Shown here: positions 1-11,207 of the stretch, one piece after another
How the letters are laid out: each line of letters opens with the position of its first letter
How positions within the stretch are numbered: the stretch's first letter is position 1
DNA from: Nymphaea colorata
Taxonomy: Eukaryota; Streptophyta; Magnoliopsida; Nymphaeales; Nymphaeaceae
Assembly (NCBI RefSeq): GCF_008831285.2
Contig: NC_045138.2
Span: 15,409,934 to 15,473,933 of the forward strand
Reading direction: 5' to 3'
Length of the DNA: 64,000 nucleotides
Notes under the pieces: model-generated
Seen by the model: only the letters and a program-made list of their open reading frames with translations
The model's database searches: none
Told to the model about the DNA's origin: nothing
Program-made: the position numbers and the translations under genes

Positions 1-700
1 CCTTCTCCAACATACCCATAAACAAAAAGTGGAGAAGAATTTGTTAATGGAAATGTGATGCGAATGAATTTGTCAATTGCATAAACTTAAAGCAAAACCC
101 TTTTTGTTTTTCGAAAGAAACATTTTCTTGACAGTCTATTCACTTTAGAAAATTCAAATTGTTTTTAGTGGCATAGGATCAAAGTCTTAGCATCGAATCG
201 AAGCCTCAGATCTCGTAGCCTATGACATCTCAATCATCTAGGGACCATGCAATTTTTTGTTCGGAGACACGTGATGAATCAAAGTCCATAGATTACAAAA
301 GTTGATGAGACATCACAAATTTAAGACCTATCACCACTCCATCAAACTAGCAACATCGAAACCATATGCACTTTTCCCTGTTCTTTTCGACAAATAATTC
401 CAATCAGTTTCATAGAAATCAGCTCAACCAATCAGTCTTGTTAACTTCAAAGAATGTGAAGTTCATATCATATATACAAATTTTCGTTCGTTATTCTTCT
501 TATTGTGAAAAGAAGGGAAGAAATACCTTTTTTTTTTTCCTCACCCGAGCTTGGCTGATCTTAGGGAAGAGATAATGGAGAAATAAGAAAAGCAGGCTCT
601 TATTTAGCGTTGGTCAGCCAAACGCTGGATGTGTATCGGGAATTTCGTAAAAATCTGGGACTCGTTCTTTAGATTATGCACAAATGCTTGCGCCTTGAAC
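1..700. other. Intergenic, no gene seen
   Basis: AT-rich DNA with short chance reading frames only. I see no conserved protein, RNA gene or clear mobile element. The right-hand part probably belongs to the distal promoter of the gene that starts at 934. Confidence 0.6.
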
Positions 701-714
701 AAAATTTGGCATAA

Positions 715-933
715 ACATTTATATCGGGACAGTTTCCCGATTACGGTCCACCCCCTTTCTCTCTCTCACTCGATCTCGCGATCGTCAAACATGGGACGGC
801 AGATTCCCCCAATTCACAACTGAAAGAGTCGAAGAGCAGTCAATCTTCATCGGATCCCGGCGAATTTCCGGCTATCTCCCACATAGCTCCCTACCAGGTA
901 CGGGAAACCCGTCTTACTCTCTCATCTTTGACG
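715..933 (+). promoter_or_regulatory. Probable promoter and 5' leader of the 934 gene, with a 10-residue uORF
   Basis: A weak TATA-like stretch (TTTATATC) lies near 718-725. A pyrimidine-rich CT tract typical of plant leaders follows at about 750-775. A short upstream reading frame at 791-823 would encode MGRQIPPIHN and ends 110 bases before the main ATG. The TATA assignment is weak. The uORF is directly visible, but its translation is inferred. Confidence 0.4.
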
Positions 934-1467
934 ATGGTAGCTGTAAAGGTCGGGCCTCTGGCGCCTCTCCAACGGCGGAACACCATAACGGCGGTGGACT
1001 CTCGCGACACCAGCATTCCGATCCGGCCGCAAAGCTCGAGCTTCTTCGTCAATGATAGCCGGAACGGCTGCCACACGGAGCTCGCCGATTGGAGCCTCAT
1101 CTCCATCGCCCCTTCCTCGTACACGAGTCTGAAGGACCTCCTCCAAACGGCACCCTATGGAACCCAATCGCCGGTGGCCGGAGACCGGTGCAGCTGCTGC
1201 TGTGTCACCAACGGCGACGGCCGCGAGATCCCCATCCGCAACCGGCTTGTGAAGCAGGCAGCTTGGGCGTACCTCCAGCCGATGGCCGTCTCTCCGAGCA
1301 ACTCCGACCGAAACCTTTTCCAGCAGCTCTGGTCGAGGTTCTCTGCCCGCTACCTCGAGGTTCCTCCAACTTCGTGCTTCGGCTTTCTTAAGGAGTGGTT
1401 CTCCGCTTGGCTCGCCCCGGCGCTCCATCGCCTCCTTGGGATCCTCTGGTTCCAGACTGCCCGATAA
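934..1467 (+). CDS. Plant protein of unknown function with an IRNRLVKQAAWAYLQPM-type motif
   Basis: This is an intronless gene of 177 residues, much richer in GC than its surroundings. The first in-frame ATG is at 934; the open frame extends two codons further upstream, but those lack an ATG. Visible parts are a Ser/Arg-rich N-terminus, a short SYTSLKDLL segment near residues 62-70, a Cys cluster (CSCCC) near 86-90, the motif IPIRNRLVKQAAWAYLQPM at about 99-117, an LFQQLWSRF segment near 128-136, and an aromatic and hydrophobic C-terminus (about 149-175) that could form an amphipathic helix. I recall the central motif from uncharacterised plant proteins but could not check this. There is no signal peptide and no catalytic motif. 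A long frame on the opposite strand is a GC-driven shadow. The function is unknown. That it is a real gene is likely from composition, the motif and a plausible leader. Confidence 0.72.
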   Translation: MVAVKVGPLAPLQRRNTITAVDSRDTSIPIRPQSSSFFVNDSRNGCHTELADWSLISIAPSSYTSLKDLLQTAPYGTQSPVAGDRCSCCCVTNGDGREIPIRNRLVKQAAWAYLQPMAVSPSNSDRNLFQQLWSRFSARYLEVPPTSCFGFLKEWFSAWLAPALHRLLGILWFQTAR

Positions 1468-4400
1468 CGGTTAGTGTCATAACCGCTAGCGGCTTACACA
1501 GTTACACTCACTTCTCCGCCTATCTTTTCCAAAAGCTTATTGTTTCATCAAGGGTCTTTGTGATGATAATTTGGCAATTGTAATTATTGGTTCTGCAATT
1601 AGAGAAGATCTTGTTTGTTTCTGATTGAGTTTCTGATTTTGAGAGAACCCTCAATCGACTAACGTTTGGGATCTTGTAGACCCTTAATTACAGGCCCTGG
1701 TATAAATTGGGGCTGGTAATGAAGGAATCAACTCATGATCTGGTTCAGTTCGATTGATTAAATCTTGTACAGGAAAGAACTAAGTTACCCTTACCATGAT
1801 CTCAAAAGCAAGATCAGGGAATAGTTTAGGCTGCAAACTAGTGGGAAAGTGAGTTGGCTCCATTCTTCAGGCTGCAAATTACTCGGACGGAGACTTAGTC
1901 CAGATTCTTCTTGCTGCCTGTTCTCTAGTCTTGTTATGGTAGTTTGTATTTCGGACGTAAGCTTAACTTATTGGCATAAAAATCTCGGTGCGTTTAATAA
2001 GTTTATAGCTACAGTGCCGGCAGATCAACGTGTCATCACTTTAAGATATAGAATAATTCATATTGTTTCCTTTCACGCACTTACTACAACATTTATGATC
2101 ATAACCTGCCTAACCAAATATACCAAATCATAATAATTACTGACTTTATAAATCTACCGGCAACTCTGATGGTGATTTTATGAGCTTTTATTTTGCTCTG
2201 TTCTTGTCTGATGTGAGTATTTAGTCGAAGCTCTCTGCCATAAAATAGTGGCCTTGTGGACTTGTTGTTGTCCATTAGTCAATTGGATATTAGGAAGTCG
2301 AAGGGCATCGTTGTCGCTTTTGTGTAGTTTAAATTTTATGAAAATGTTGTTGTAGTTTCCCAACTTTAAGAGCATATTTAGAAGTTAGGAGCCCACGAAC
2401 TGGCCTTAGCAGATGGTTTTTGTTCATACATCATGCTACTAGCTGCATCACCTCATATAATCTCTGCAAAGCGGCCAAACATGGTGCCAATATGTACGGC
2501 ACATCCCATAATATACAATAAATATTTGACGTAAAAAATTCCACGTAATAAGCTTATGTACCGATTGGATTGGATTCTCTTACTTTTTCAGCATACTTGA
2601 TAGATTGGAAAATTGCCAACTTATAAAGTAGTAATTATTGTTTACCTTTTTCAATAATAATTTTGCTCATATTCATTTGCAAAATTACTAAAATATAAGC
2701 ATTGCTAAATATGAGCAATTGTGGGCACTAATTTTAACCATTCAATCAATATGATCAGATGATACCAAATGGACAGGTGTAAAGTAACTTTTCAAAAAGT
2801 TCCATTGTAGTTGGGCTCTTGAAATATAAATATCACCAAATATGATCAGTTATGCACTTTCCTTAACCATATGTTCATGGTCGGATGATTTACAAATAGC
2901 TTACAATCACCTTTCTGCGTTGAAAGCTACTTCTGTTGGTAGTTTTCAAAATACACATCTACGATGATCTAAGCGTTAAAACTATTGGACAGAAGGGTTA
3001 ATATTCACCGATGTTCATGTTCTAAAAACCCTATAGTAGTCAGCACTTTAAGTCGATTGTTTTTTTTTGTTTTGAGGCTGGAAGTATTAATCCATCTGAT
3101 ATCATGTAATTAGACAGTTGAAGCCAGAGCATGCAATCGCATTCTTATATTGCAAAAATTCTCCATTTTTGGGCCGTTGGATTACAATGGGATGAAAATG
3201 GAGGATTCATGATAGCGCTCACATTTCTCAATAAGTCTTCCAGGAAATCTGAAGATTAGTAACACAACTTCAAGATGCTTTGCTCATTATGTAACACATA
3301 GTTATATTCTTACTTGCAGAAAAGAAATTCATATATTTTGAACTTGTAACATCTTCTGCGCTTGGCAACTTTCGTATAAAGAGTGGGGCAGCCCCTGCTT
3401 GGTCAAGCGCAGTTTGCTTTATCATGTGATGTGGTTTCTTATGTGGCAAAGAATTGTCTGCCACTTTGCCTCGAATTGACTTCTCCATCACTCTGGCCCC
3501 TTCCTCTTTGCTCACTACTCAATCATCATATTGTTGAATGTTGTTTAGTAACAATGAGTAGTAGATTCTTTTCCGGGTTGCTTCATGCACGTTTCCACAC
3601 AATTTCGTAGTTGTCAATTTCATTTTCTTTCCAAGATTTCTCATATTAAACGTCCTTTGCTTCATTCTTCAGTAGGGTGCTTCTTCCGTCACTTTGTCTT
3701 ACTCACTGCAATTACATACTCATTTTAGCAAACATTTCACTAAGTACGGCGGGGCCTTGATCCTGTTCTGCCCAGTCTTCACTTCTATATCCTTATCTAC
3801 AAGTCTATACAGAGCAAGATGCAAAGGGTCGGTGCAGTGTTGCTGGCCATGGCTCAACTGTGCTCTAGTCCCCTGTTGTAAAAAAGCAAATAAAAAGTGT
3901 GCAGGGGTTCTGAAACATATGCGTAGGGGCTTTACCAAGCTGTTCTCAAGAATCTGAAATTTGCTTTCCTAGAGACAGATGTCCAAATTGCGATGAGTTT
4001 CTTGTCTGGAGGCTAGTGGATCTCATATACAGAGTTACCAGGCAAGCTTGAGCAAACAGATAAATTTAGCAGGATATATTGCGAAGAATTCATGCTCAAA
4101 TATCATGTACCAACTCTCTATGGGTTGGCAACATGGGGTCCTGCAAAGACCTACTAGCAGAAAGAGAAAATTCTCTGTTATTAAAAGCGTTATAGACCTA
4201 TCTGACAAGCTGAGAATCGGCCATCTGATCTGGCTTATGATGATTCAACCTTACGCTACTTTTTCTCTTCAAGGTGGACTACCAGGGATCATGTTTTTAC
4301 TGAAAGCAATTTCATGTACAGAGATTTCGAAAAGGAAGAGGAAAACAATGGAAAAGAAAAGCACTATTTACTTTCAATGAACCTGCCACTAGCTTATTTT

Positions 4401-6120
4401 TACTTTCGAGTATAGTTTAAGGTGCCCATGGAACTACTAAATTTGTTTAGGATGGCCACAGTTAAGCTATCATTATAAGATTGGAAATAAGTTCTCCAGT
4501 ATCGAGAAGCCATGCCTAGCTTCTTTCAAAGTTGAACAGAATTGGTTTCTGCATACGTATAGAACCGTGTGAAAGCTTATGCAAACTACATATACTAAAA
4601 GGGTCACCACGTAGATCACCATGTACATGTGAGTGAGCAATAGAGAGATGATGAACAGTTGACCTGTTCTACAAAGCTCATAAAGCAAAGCCGTCAGTAA
4701 TTTCTGCCCAGACTTACGATCTACTAGAGAAGGCACTTGTTATTAGGCGAAAGCTCCAGCTCCTTTCATATTCCATCATCAATTACCATAATAGTAATTC
4801 ACATCTATGTTGTGATCGATACTAGTTTCGCTGGATCCCTCCACAGCTAAATAAGAAAGGAACACTACCAATTGGAGCTTGAATTTTTTTTTATATATTA
4901 TAAGATCGAAGCGGACGTAACTCAGTAGCTCCGAGAGCAGTGTAAAGTGGTGTGTAACTCGGCTGATCCAAAGTGAACTGATGGCAAATTGATTCAGTTC
5001 TTCCGCTAAAACAATGGTGCGATGCGTCGTACAACTGCTCATTTTTTATTATGTCCTAAATATTTGTTTCGTAGAGTTGCAGGCTTGTTTGATTACTGAA
5101 GCTGAGACCAAGTGAAATATTTACCCTCCATCATGGCTTGTTTGTGACTCATTTGAGTACGTGAATATAACTCCAATGTCTGCGGCGTGTACGATTTTAA
5201 GACCACAGATTCACAACACAGCTGTAGCAAAGATCTATCTAACAGTAACTGTTGATTATGTTTCAACTGAATGAAGCACATGTCTTGCTAAAGTTCTGTT
5301 TGAGCTAGCCAATTCTCAGCTGACTTTGAGATTTGTAGAATTCACGCATGAAAAATATTGCATTCCTCGACGGCAGGTAGAGGGCAGAAGACTTAGCAAC
5401 CCTCAGTAGAAAGAAGTAACTAGGCAAGTCTATAACCAAGGTAAGAAGCTCGCTATTAAACAACTAACTGATATATGCGGATAATCCCTTCTTTAGACTG
5501 AAGAAAGATATCTGATAGATGAGTGGGCCAGGTAATATCACAACATTTTTGTTTCCCGATTGGCAGGCAGACCAAGAAAGCATGCTTCTATTCCCATCTT
5601 TAATTTCCTTTCCTCCATAAAAACCCTTAAGCAAAGACAAGCACCACTGCAGCAATACTTTGACAGAACACCCACAAGAGAAGAACACAATGGATGGCAT
5701 ACGATGCTTACCAGTTGTAAGGTAGGGAAGAATGCTTTCTTTAGTGACTGAACGATAGCGGAAAGACACGCATTTGCTGATAGAAGCTTTCCACATATCT
5801 GATTTTTGTTTTAGCAAACGCTCATAAGTCATAAGGTGCGGATATAGTTTCTTCGACTATGCTCTTTGAGAAGCGCCAGTCGATGGCATCAAGTTTCCCA
5901 CCAAATAAAACCAATTTAGCCAGAAATACAGAAACTCGGCACTTTAATTTGTTGCTCCTGTTCTGACGGTTTTACTGAACTACCAACTTGAATTTCAAGC
6001 CGTTTAATCTTTTTGGTAGGGAAAATAAGATTCCATCAATACTCCAACTTCAATTTTTACACACTTTTCCCTCTGAATTTAAAATCCAATCAGAATAATT
6101 AATTTTCCTTGTATGTAAAC
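1468..6120. other. Intergenic, no gene seen
   Basis: AT-rich sequence downstream of the 934 gene. Reading frames of 60-120 codons occur here (for example around 3.4, 4.1 and 5.5 kb) but none has a recognisable motif or coding-like composition. About 2.70-2.90 kb holds two weakly similar stretches sharing a TATGATCAG/TATGAGCA..TTAACCAT pattern, probably an old repeat. A 3' UTR for the upstream gene must lie just after 1467 but its end is not evident. Confidence 0.5.
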
Positions 6121-6126
6121 GTCGGA

Positions 6127-6233
6127 TCTTATTTGGCAACAGGGACACTGTAAAAGTCTTGTGAATCTTCCTAAAAATTGAGCCAGATTCATGGACATTC
6201 AGAGAGTGTCCTTGCTACCAAACAAACTCTTAG
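6127..6233. mobile_element. Short inverted-repeat element (MITE-like), about 105 bp
   Basis: The left end reads TTTGGCAACAGGGACACT and the right end is close to its reverse complement (AGTGTCCTTGCTACCAAAC), so the segment can fold back on itself. A short direct repeat (TCTTA) may flank it. The end sequence resembles common plant non-autonomous DNA transposons. It has no coding capacity and the superfamily is uncertain. Confidence 0.5.
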
Positions 6234-6954
6234 ACCAATCTCACGTTCAATTTCACAAAGCTACGTCTTCAGGCTAACATGCATCTGAGTTTGATTGTGC
6301 TCAAGTTACACAGCTTAGGAGTGGTCGAACCTGACCTGTTTTATTACATCCTTATTGTGAAGTTGAAATAAAACCTCTCTTTCATACCACTGCAAATGAG
6401 CTAAAAGTGAAACTATCAGTTGAGCGCAAGCTCTGCTCATGGTTTTACGAACAGAATCAGCTGCATCTTGTGTGGATTTTTCTTCTCAATCGCTGACATT
6501 TAAGAGGCATTTACGTGACCCTCTGAAGCTCTCTCAAGGCGCCTCAGGCCCTCAACCTTCGTTTGAGTTCACACTGTAATGAGTCATGGTTCAAATGGGG
6601 AGGCCTCCAAACTTGACTGGGTCTCTTAGCATTCACACCCGTCAAGTTCCGCATTTCGGCCGGCCATGTGCTCCGCCTTCAAAGTACCAGCCATTGGCCG
6701 TTCTCTTTCTGATTCATTTATTTTCTGTTGAAATGAGGACAAAACTAAGGAGAAGGACAATCTCAGGCAATAAAGTAAGAAGTTGAGGTTTGATTCGATG
6801 CCTTCTGACTTGACACTGTTTACATTTCTATACTACCATTTGCTCACTGTGCTCTATTATTAGACTTTTACTTAATAGCTTGGGTCTTGTGGGGAGTGAT
6901 GCTTGTAAAAGTTGAACCATTAAGTGCTTGGTTGCTGCAGTGAGCATGGGATCA

Positions 6955-7155
6955 TAAATTTTTGGCTAAAGGACATTCATTTAAATGAATCTCAAAATGA
7001 TTAAGGGGATACTAGGAAAATAATTAAAGGGCACACGATATATAAATGAACAAATTGTTTGAAACCACCAATATGAAAATAAATAGAATTTGCGAGACTG
7101 TGCGGGCAACTGCCCACACATGCTCATGTGTGGCTGTCCCCCTTGGCTGCGAGTT
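6955..7155 (-). mobile_element. Decayed hAT-like MITE, inverted relative of the element at 60.8 kb
   Basis: Read on the minus strand, this stretch shares landmarks in order with 60815-60981: a G-rich start, TGTGGGCAGTTGCCCGCACA, a middle section with CATTTATATATCG followed by GCCCTTTAA, and CCTTTAGCCAAAAATTT near the end. The terminal repeats are eroded and no target duplication is clear. Confidence 0.45.
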
Positions 7156-10100
7156 TGCCATTTTATTTTGATAAATAGTTGTATTCGGCACGTTTGGAAC
7201 AAACGCCAAATTATTGATATAGAGAGAGAAGGAGCGCGACATGTATACCAAATAAGTTTCAACATGTTTCTCTTTCAATAATAGAGTATGCCATCCATCA
7301 ATTGTTCTCTACCTTCTTAGTATTATTTCCAGTCCTTACGTACAAGGAAGGAAAAAAGAAAAAAACTCATGATGTGAACTCTACCGGAGCCAAAACTGTG
7401 GTTGTTGCAGGCAATTATAAAATCTGCTTATTTATATTGACATTTTATTCCTTTTTACTATAAACTATATAGATTATTCACGGTTATACAAAGAGAGAGA
7501 GAGAGGTAAACTAAAAACTCTGCCATATTAGCTACCGGCCGGCAATTCTCAACCTATACTGTGAGGATAGCATTCTCCAGAAATCGAACAATGAACATTA
7601 GTTTACGTACCACCCAGTCGAACCGGTTGTTGTGAAAAAAAGAGAAAAAAGAGATGCAAGTTGGTTGATTTTCATGATAACATTTTGGCTGCTAATGCTT
7701 CAAGTGAAGGCGGGAGAAGGAAGGTGGAAGGGCTAATGTCCAGCCCACTTGAACGGCAGGAATGGCAGCCTTACAGGTTTCCAATCATGGCGTTTAGGGG
7801 CAGCTTAAATTTCTCCATCTCCATCTCTGTAAGGGCCATCGTTTAGCTAGTGGTTTCTGCATCCCTTTCTTTGACCGGAATCCAGGAAACGTCTGTTTCC
7901 GGTCAGACGGCTAATTTATGGCGTTGTCAGGTGGTTCAAATCCTTTAACAGATCAACGCCAACATCTCAAGTAGATAAATCAGATACCACATTCATCTTT
8001 TCTTCCCCCGACCTACTGCGTTTTTACATGGCTGGTATTCAGACCCAGATCCCAACGGAATTTTAACCTTCCAGCCGCTCCGGCCTGAATCCGATTTCAC
8101 TGTGACCTTTTTCGCAATGCTCCAAATGGGCATCATTGCAGAGTTAAAAAGCCAGATTCGACAAATGTCGTTAACCCATTCCCGTGAGTCCTCAAAAATT
8201 TATTAAAGATTTTGAGTGTGAAAATCACATGATTTTGAGAAAATTGTCGTTTTGGAAGAGATATAAAGAGGTTTAGAGGATGCGCGCTCTGATAATGGCT
8301 GGTAGGCAGTCAGTCACTAATTTAAGCCATGACAACTTAACCATTTTCTGGGGCAATGAAAAAAACTCTGTTCATTTACTTTTTCTAATGTTTACTCAGT
8401 GAAAACAGCTATAAAACCCTCAAAGACAAGTTATTATATCTATAAGATTGAAACTGAATAGACTTACAATACATCCGAAAAGGGATGACGATCTTATTTT
8501 GTGACATTTTTCACGTTTCCTCTCCTTAGAATCTACCTATTGCTTTAAATGGCGTTATTTTCTGATCTTACTGCCGAATACGTTAGAAAGCAAAACAAAA
8601 CTCTCAATTTCCATCATGCATATGACAGATCTGGTAAAGAAACTGTGCCTGGATTCGAGCATCCGACTAGTATCTGATAAATATCCGGTAGAATGTCCTA
8701 ATTAGTTTTACTATAATTGGAGTTAGATTCAGATAACATGTCAAAAGAACTGTATCTGGATTCGAGGGGATTTAGCGTCTGGGAAAATGAAGTGACATTG
8801 CAATGAATAATTGAATCCTTGAAACTTTGCAAAACACAACAAACTTGCATAATTGAAAATGCCAATGAAGAATGATTTTGTGGATCTTGATCCAAGGTGC
8901 CTGAAGATGGTACTGCCAAGCGCAACCACCTACAGCTCATACTGCCTAAATATATTATATAATAATCCAAAGAGTTAAACTGGCGTTTATGTATATAGCA
9001 GACAGAGATATTGCTTGTTTAAGTCTTTTACATTATAACCCCATAATTTAATTTGTCATGGGAATGCCAATCTTTGTCATTCGCTTTTCGTTGCATCTTA
9101 TATAATAAACACGCTCAGTTGGCGGGCATGAACCGGCTGGGGACTCACTGAGCTCAGCCTGAGTCAACACCAAAAATGAGTTTAATTCAAGCCTTCTCTC
9201 TCTCTCTCTCTCTCTATACCTAATATGTTTCCAGGCCGCAAAGAGGTCGACAAGCCGTTTTAAATTCTTAGATTGGGCCATGCAATAATCTCTCTCTCTC
9301 TCTCTTCGACCTAATAAACACAATGAGAACTCAATATAATTGAAAACAAACATGACTAAGCTTCTGCACAACTTAAAAGAAAAAAAACCATTTCTATCTG
9401 TTCAACTTGCATGATTTCTTAAACCCAAAGATTGAGTTAGTGAACTAAAATGGTTATAATTAGCTTCTTGAAGATACACTCAGCATGTCATTTCCCTCCT
9501 AGTTTAAGGACACTAAAAAATAGAGTCTACTTAAAAAAAATATAAAACCTTAAGATGGTAGTTGGTAGCAGGTTGTCATGTAAACAACACATTGTTAGTG
9601 CTAATTTGATTTTTATGGACACTACTCGCTTGGAGTACAAACTGTGACAATTACGACACTTCAGTTGACGGGTGTATCACAAACTCACCCATGTCTCTCG
9701 ATGTAGTCTTAAACCCTAGGGGTTATGAAAAATAAGGAGAGATATTAGTCTCTCATCCAGGCAATCGGTTCACCTCTTGCTCATCTGAAGTTCTTTTAAG
9801 ATGAACATATACTTTTTGTACACATGTTCTTATGACACATGAAATAATGTCATTTAACAAATAAATGGTAGATATAGTCACATATTGTTTCTTCCAAAAG
9901 AAACATTGAATTCTTAGAATATATGTTGCTTGTCAAACGCCTCGTAAAACTAAGACCCTTCAACCCGAAGGCATATGGTACCTTCATTCAAACATACCAA
10001 CCTTTTGTGCCCCTTGAAGTTTTTCTCAAGCAAAACTTTTTCCATAACACGGCAGGCAAAATATTTCCGTAGAAAAATTCGGTGCTAGATTTTTTTACCA

Positions 10101-10370
10101 TTTAAACCAAAAGCAAGTGAAACATTATAGGAGAAATATTTCCACCTCGTTTGAGATGGGAATGCGCGGCAGTTGAAATTTCACCCCATCCGTCATATCT
10201 CGAAATATATCCGGAACATCGGGTGCCTCGTAAGCGGGAAAAACATTACCATACATTGTGTCTCGTGACAATTGATCGTATCCAGACACGGGGCGTGTGA
10301 AGGGGAAAAAACAGAGCAACGTTAACAACGAGATAGATTGATGGAGCAATGAATGAATGCTCTTGACGGA
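7156..10370. other. Intergenic, no gene seen
   Basis: AT-rich DNA. The only clear structures are short GA/TC microsatellites at 7493-7505, 9195-9215 and 9289-9305. The last two are about 75 bases apart and share the same TC phase. No coding region, RNA gene or well-preserved transposon was recognised. Confidence 0.5.
9195..9305. repeat. Paired (TC)n microsatellites
   Basis: A (TC)n run at 9195-9215 and another at 9289-9305 are separated by about 75 bases of ordinary sequence. Confidence 0.85.
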
Positions 10371-10378
10371 GGCCGACT

Positions 10379-10505
10379 CACGTGACTCAGATTTTCTCGC
10401 ACGTGCCATCCCCTGATTTCGAGCCAGCCCTCTCCCTCTCCCCTTCTCACACATCACATGCTGCGACTGCGAGTGATTTTAGAGAGAGCCATCGGCCATA
10501 TAAGG
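10379..10505 (+). promoter_or_regulatory. Core promoter of the OVATE gene: two G-boxes and a TATA box
   Basis: Two perfect CACGTG G-boxes lie at 10379-10384 and 10400-10405. The first runs into TGACTCA, a bZIP-type element. A TATA-like CATATAAGG follows at 10497-10505, about 210 bases before the chosen ATG. In plants G-boxes bind bZIP and bHLH factors (ABA or light responses). The sequence shows the sites; use in vivo is inferred. Confidence 0.55.
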
Positions 10506-10712
10506 GAGGAGCGAGGAAGGAAGAGTGAGTCTGATTCCCCTCCCGCTCTCTCTTCTCTCCTTCCCTCACCAGATTTCCGCGAACTTCCCGAGAAAATTAA
10601 CAGAAAAGAGAGAGAGCTCCAGACGGAACTCGGAGTTTCAGAAAGGCGAGGAGGGAGCGTCATTCGGTTCGCCGTCCTGCCCATTTCTTCTAGCCGCCGG
10701 GATATATCACAT

Positions 10713-11207
10713 ATGTCGACGCGACGGAACCCGCTGCGACACCCAGCCGTCGTCTCGATCGGCTGCAACTGCCGCCGGCCGAGAATCGCGGGCCTGCCGG
10801 TCAAGAAGCCGAAGCCAAAGCCGAAGCCGAAGCCCCCTCCGGCGGCCGGGAAGAAGGGGACGTCCCCGCCGTCGACGTCGTCTTGCTCGTGGGAGCGGTT
10901 CTTCTCCGGGGACGACCTCTCCACCAGCACCGCCTTCTCCTCGTCCAAGGCCAGCCGGAGCTCGCCGGAGCGGGGGCGCGGCCTCATTCCGCCGGCGCTG
11001 GGCGGGAGCGTCGCGGTGGTGAAGACGTCGGACGACCCGTACCACGACTTCCGGAATTCGATGGTGCAGATGATCGTGGAGAACGAGATCTACAGCCGGG
11101 ACGACCTGTGCGAGCTGCTGCGCTGCCTCCTCTCCCTCAACTCCCCCTTCCACCACGACGCCATCCTCCGCGCCTTCGCCGAGATCGTCGACGGCTTCTT
11201 CCCCTGA
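10713..11207 (+). CDS. OVATE family protein (OFP6/7/8-like transcriptional repressor)
   Basis: An intronless, very GC-rich gene for a 164-residue protein. The frame is open further upstream to an ATG at 10458, but that ATG lies before the TATA box at about 10498. 10713 is the first ATG after it and is therefore preferred. N-terminal residues 15-28 carry a Cys-x-Cys-Arg-Arg-Pro segment (GCNCRRPRIAGL). A basic KP-repeat tract follows (about 31-43), then a Ser-rich linker. The OVATE domain fills residues about 101-162, with the hallmark DDPYHDFRNSMVQMI, then DDLCELLRCLLSLN and AILRAFAEIVDGFFP. OVATE proteins act in the nucleus and with TALE homeodomain and TRM partners as repressors of growth and organ-shape genes. 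The Cys/RRP motif and KP tract are reminiscent of the OFP6/7/8 group, which is inference. The length is short but within the family range. Confidence 0.93.
   Translation: MSTRRNPLRHPAVVSIGCNCRRPRIAGLPVKKPKPKPKPKPPPAAGKKGTSPPSTSSCSWERFFSGDDLSTSTAFSSSKASRSSPERGRGLIPPALGGSVAVVKTSDDPYHDFRNSMVQMIVENEIYSRDDLCELLRCLLSLNSPFHHDAILRAFAEIVDGFFP

Noticed and set aside
922..1428. 168-codon minus-strand frame over the 934 gene
   Set aside because: GC-driven antisense shadow rich in Arg/Val/Ala with no motif; the plus strand carries the conserved-looking core.
10125..10457. 110-codon minus-strand frame next to the OVATE promoter
   Set aside because: Basic, low-complexity start, no homology recognised, and it overlaps G-box promoter sequence.
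10454..11156. Long minus-strand frames over the first OVATE gene
   Set aside because: Low-complexity shadows of the KP-rich and OVATE coding sequence.
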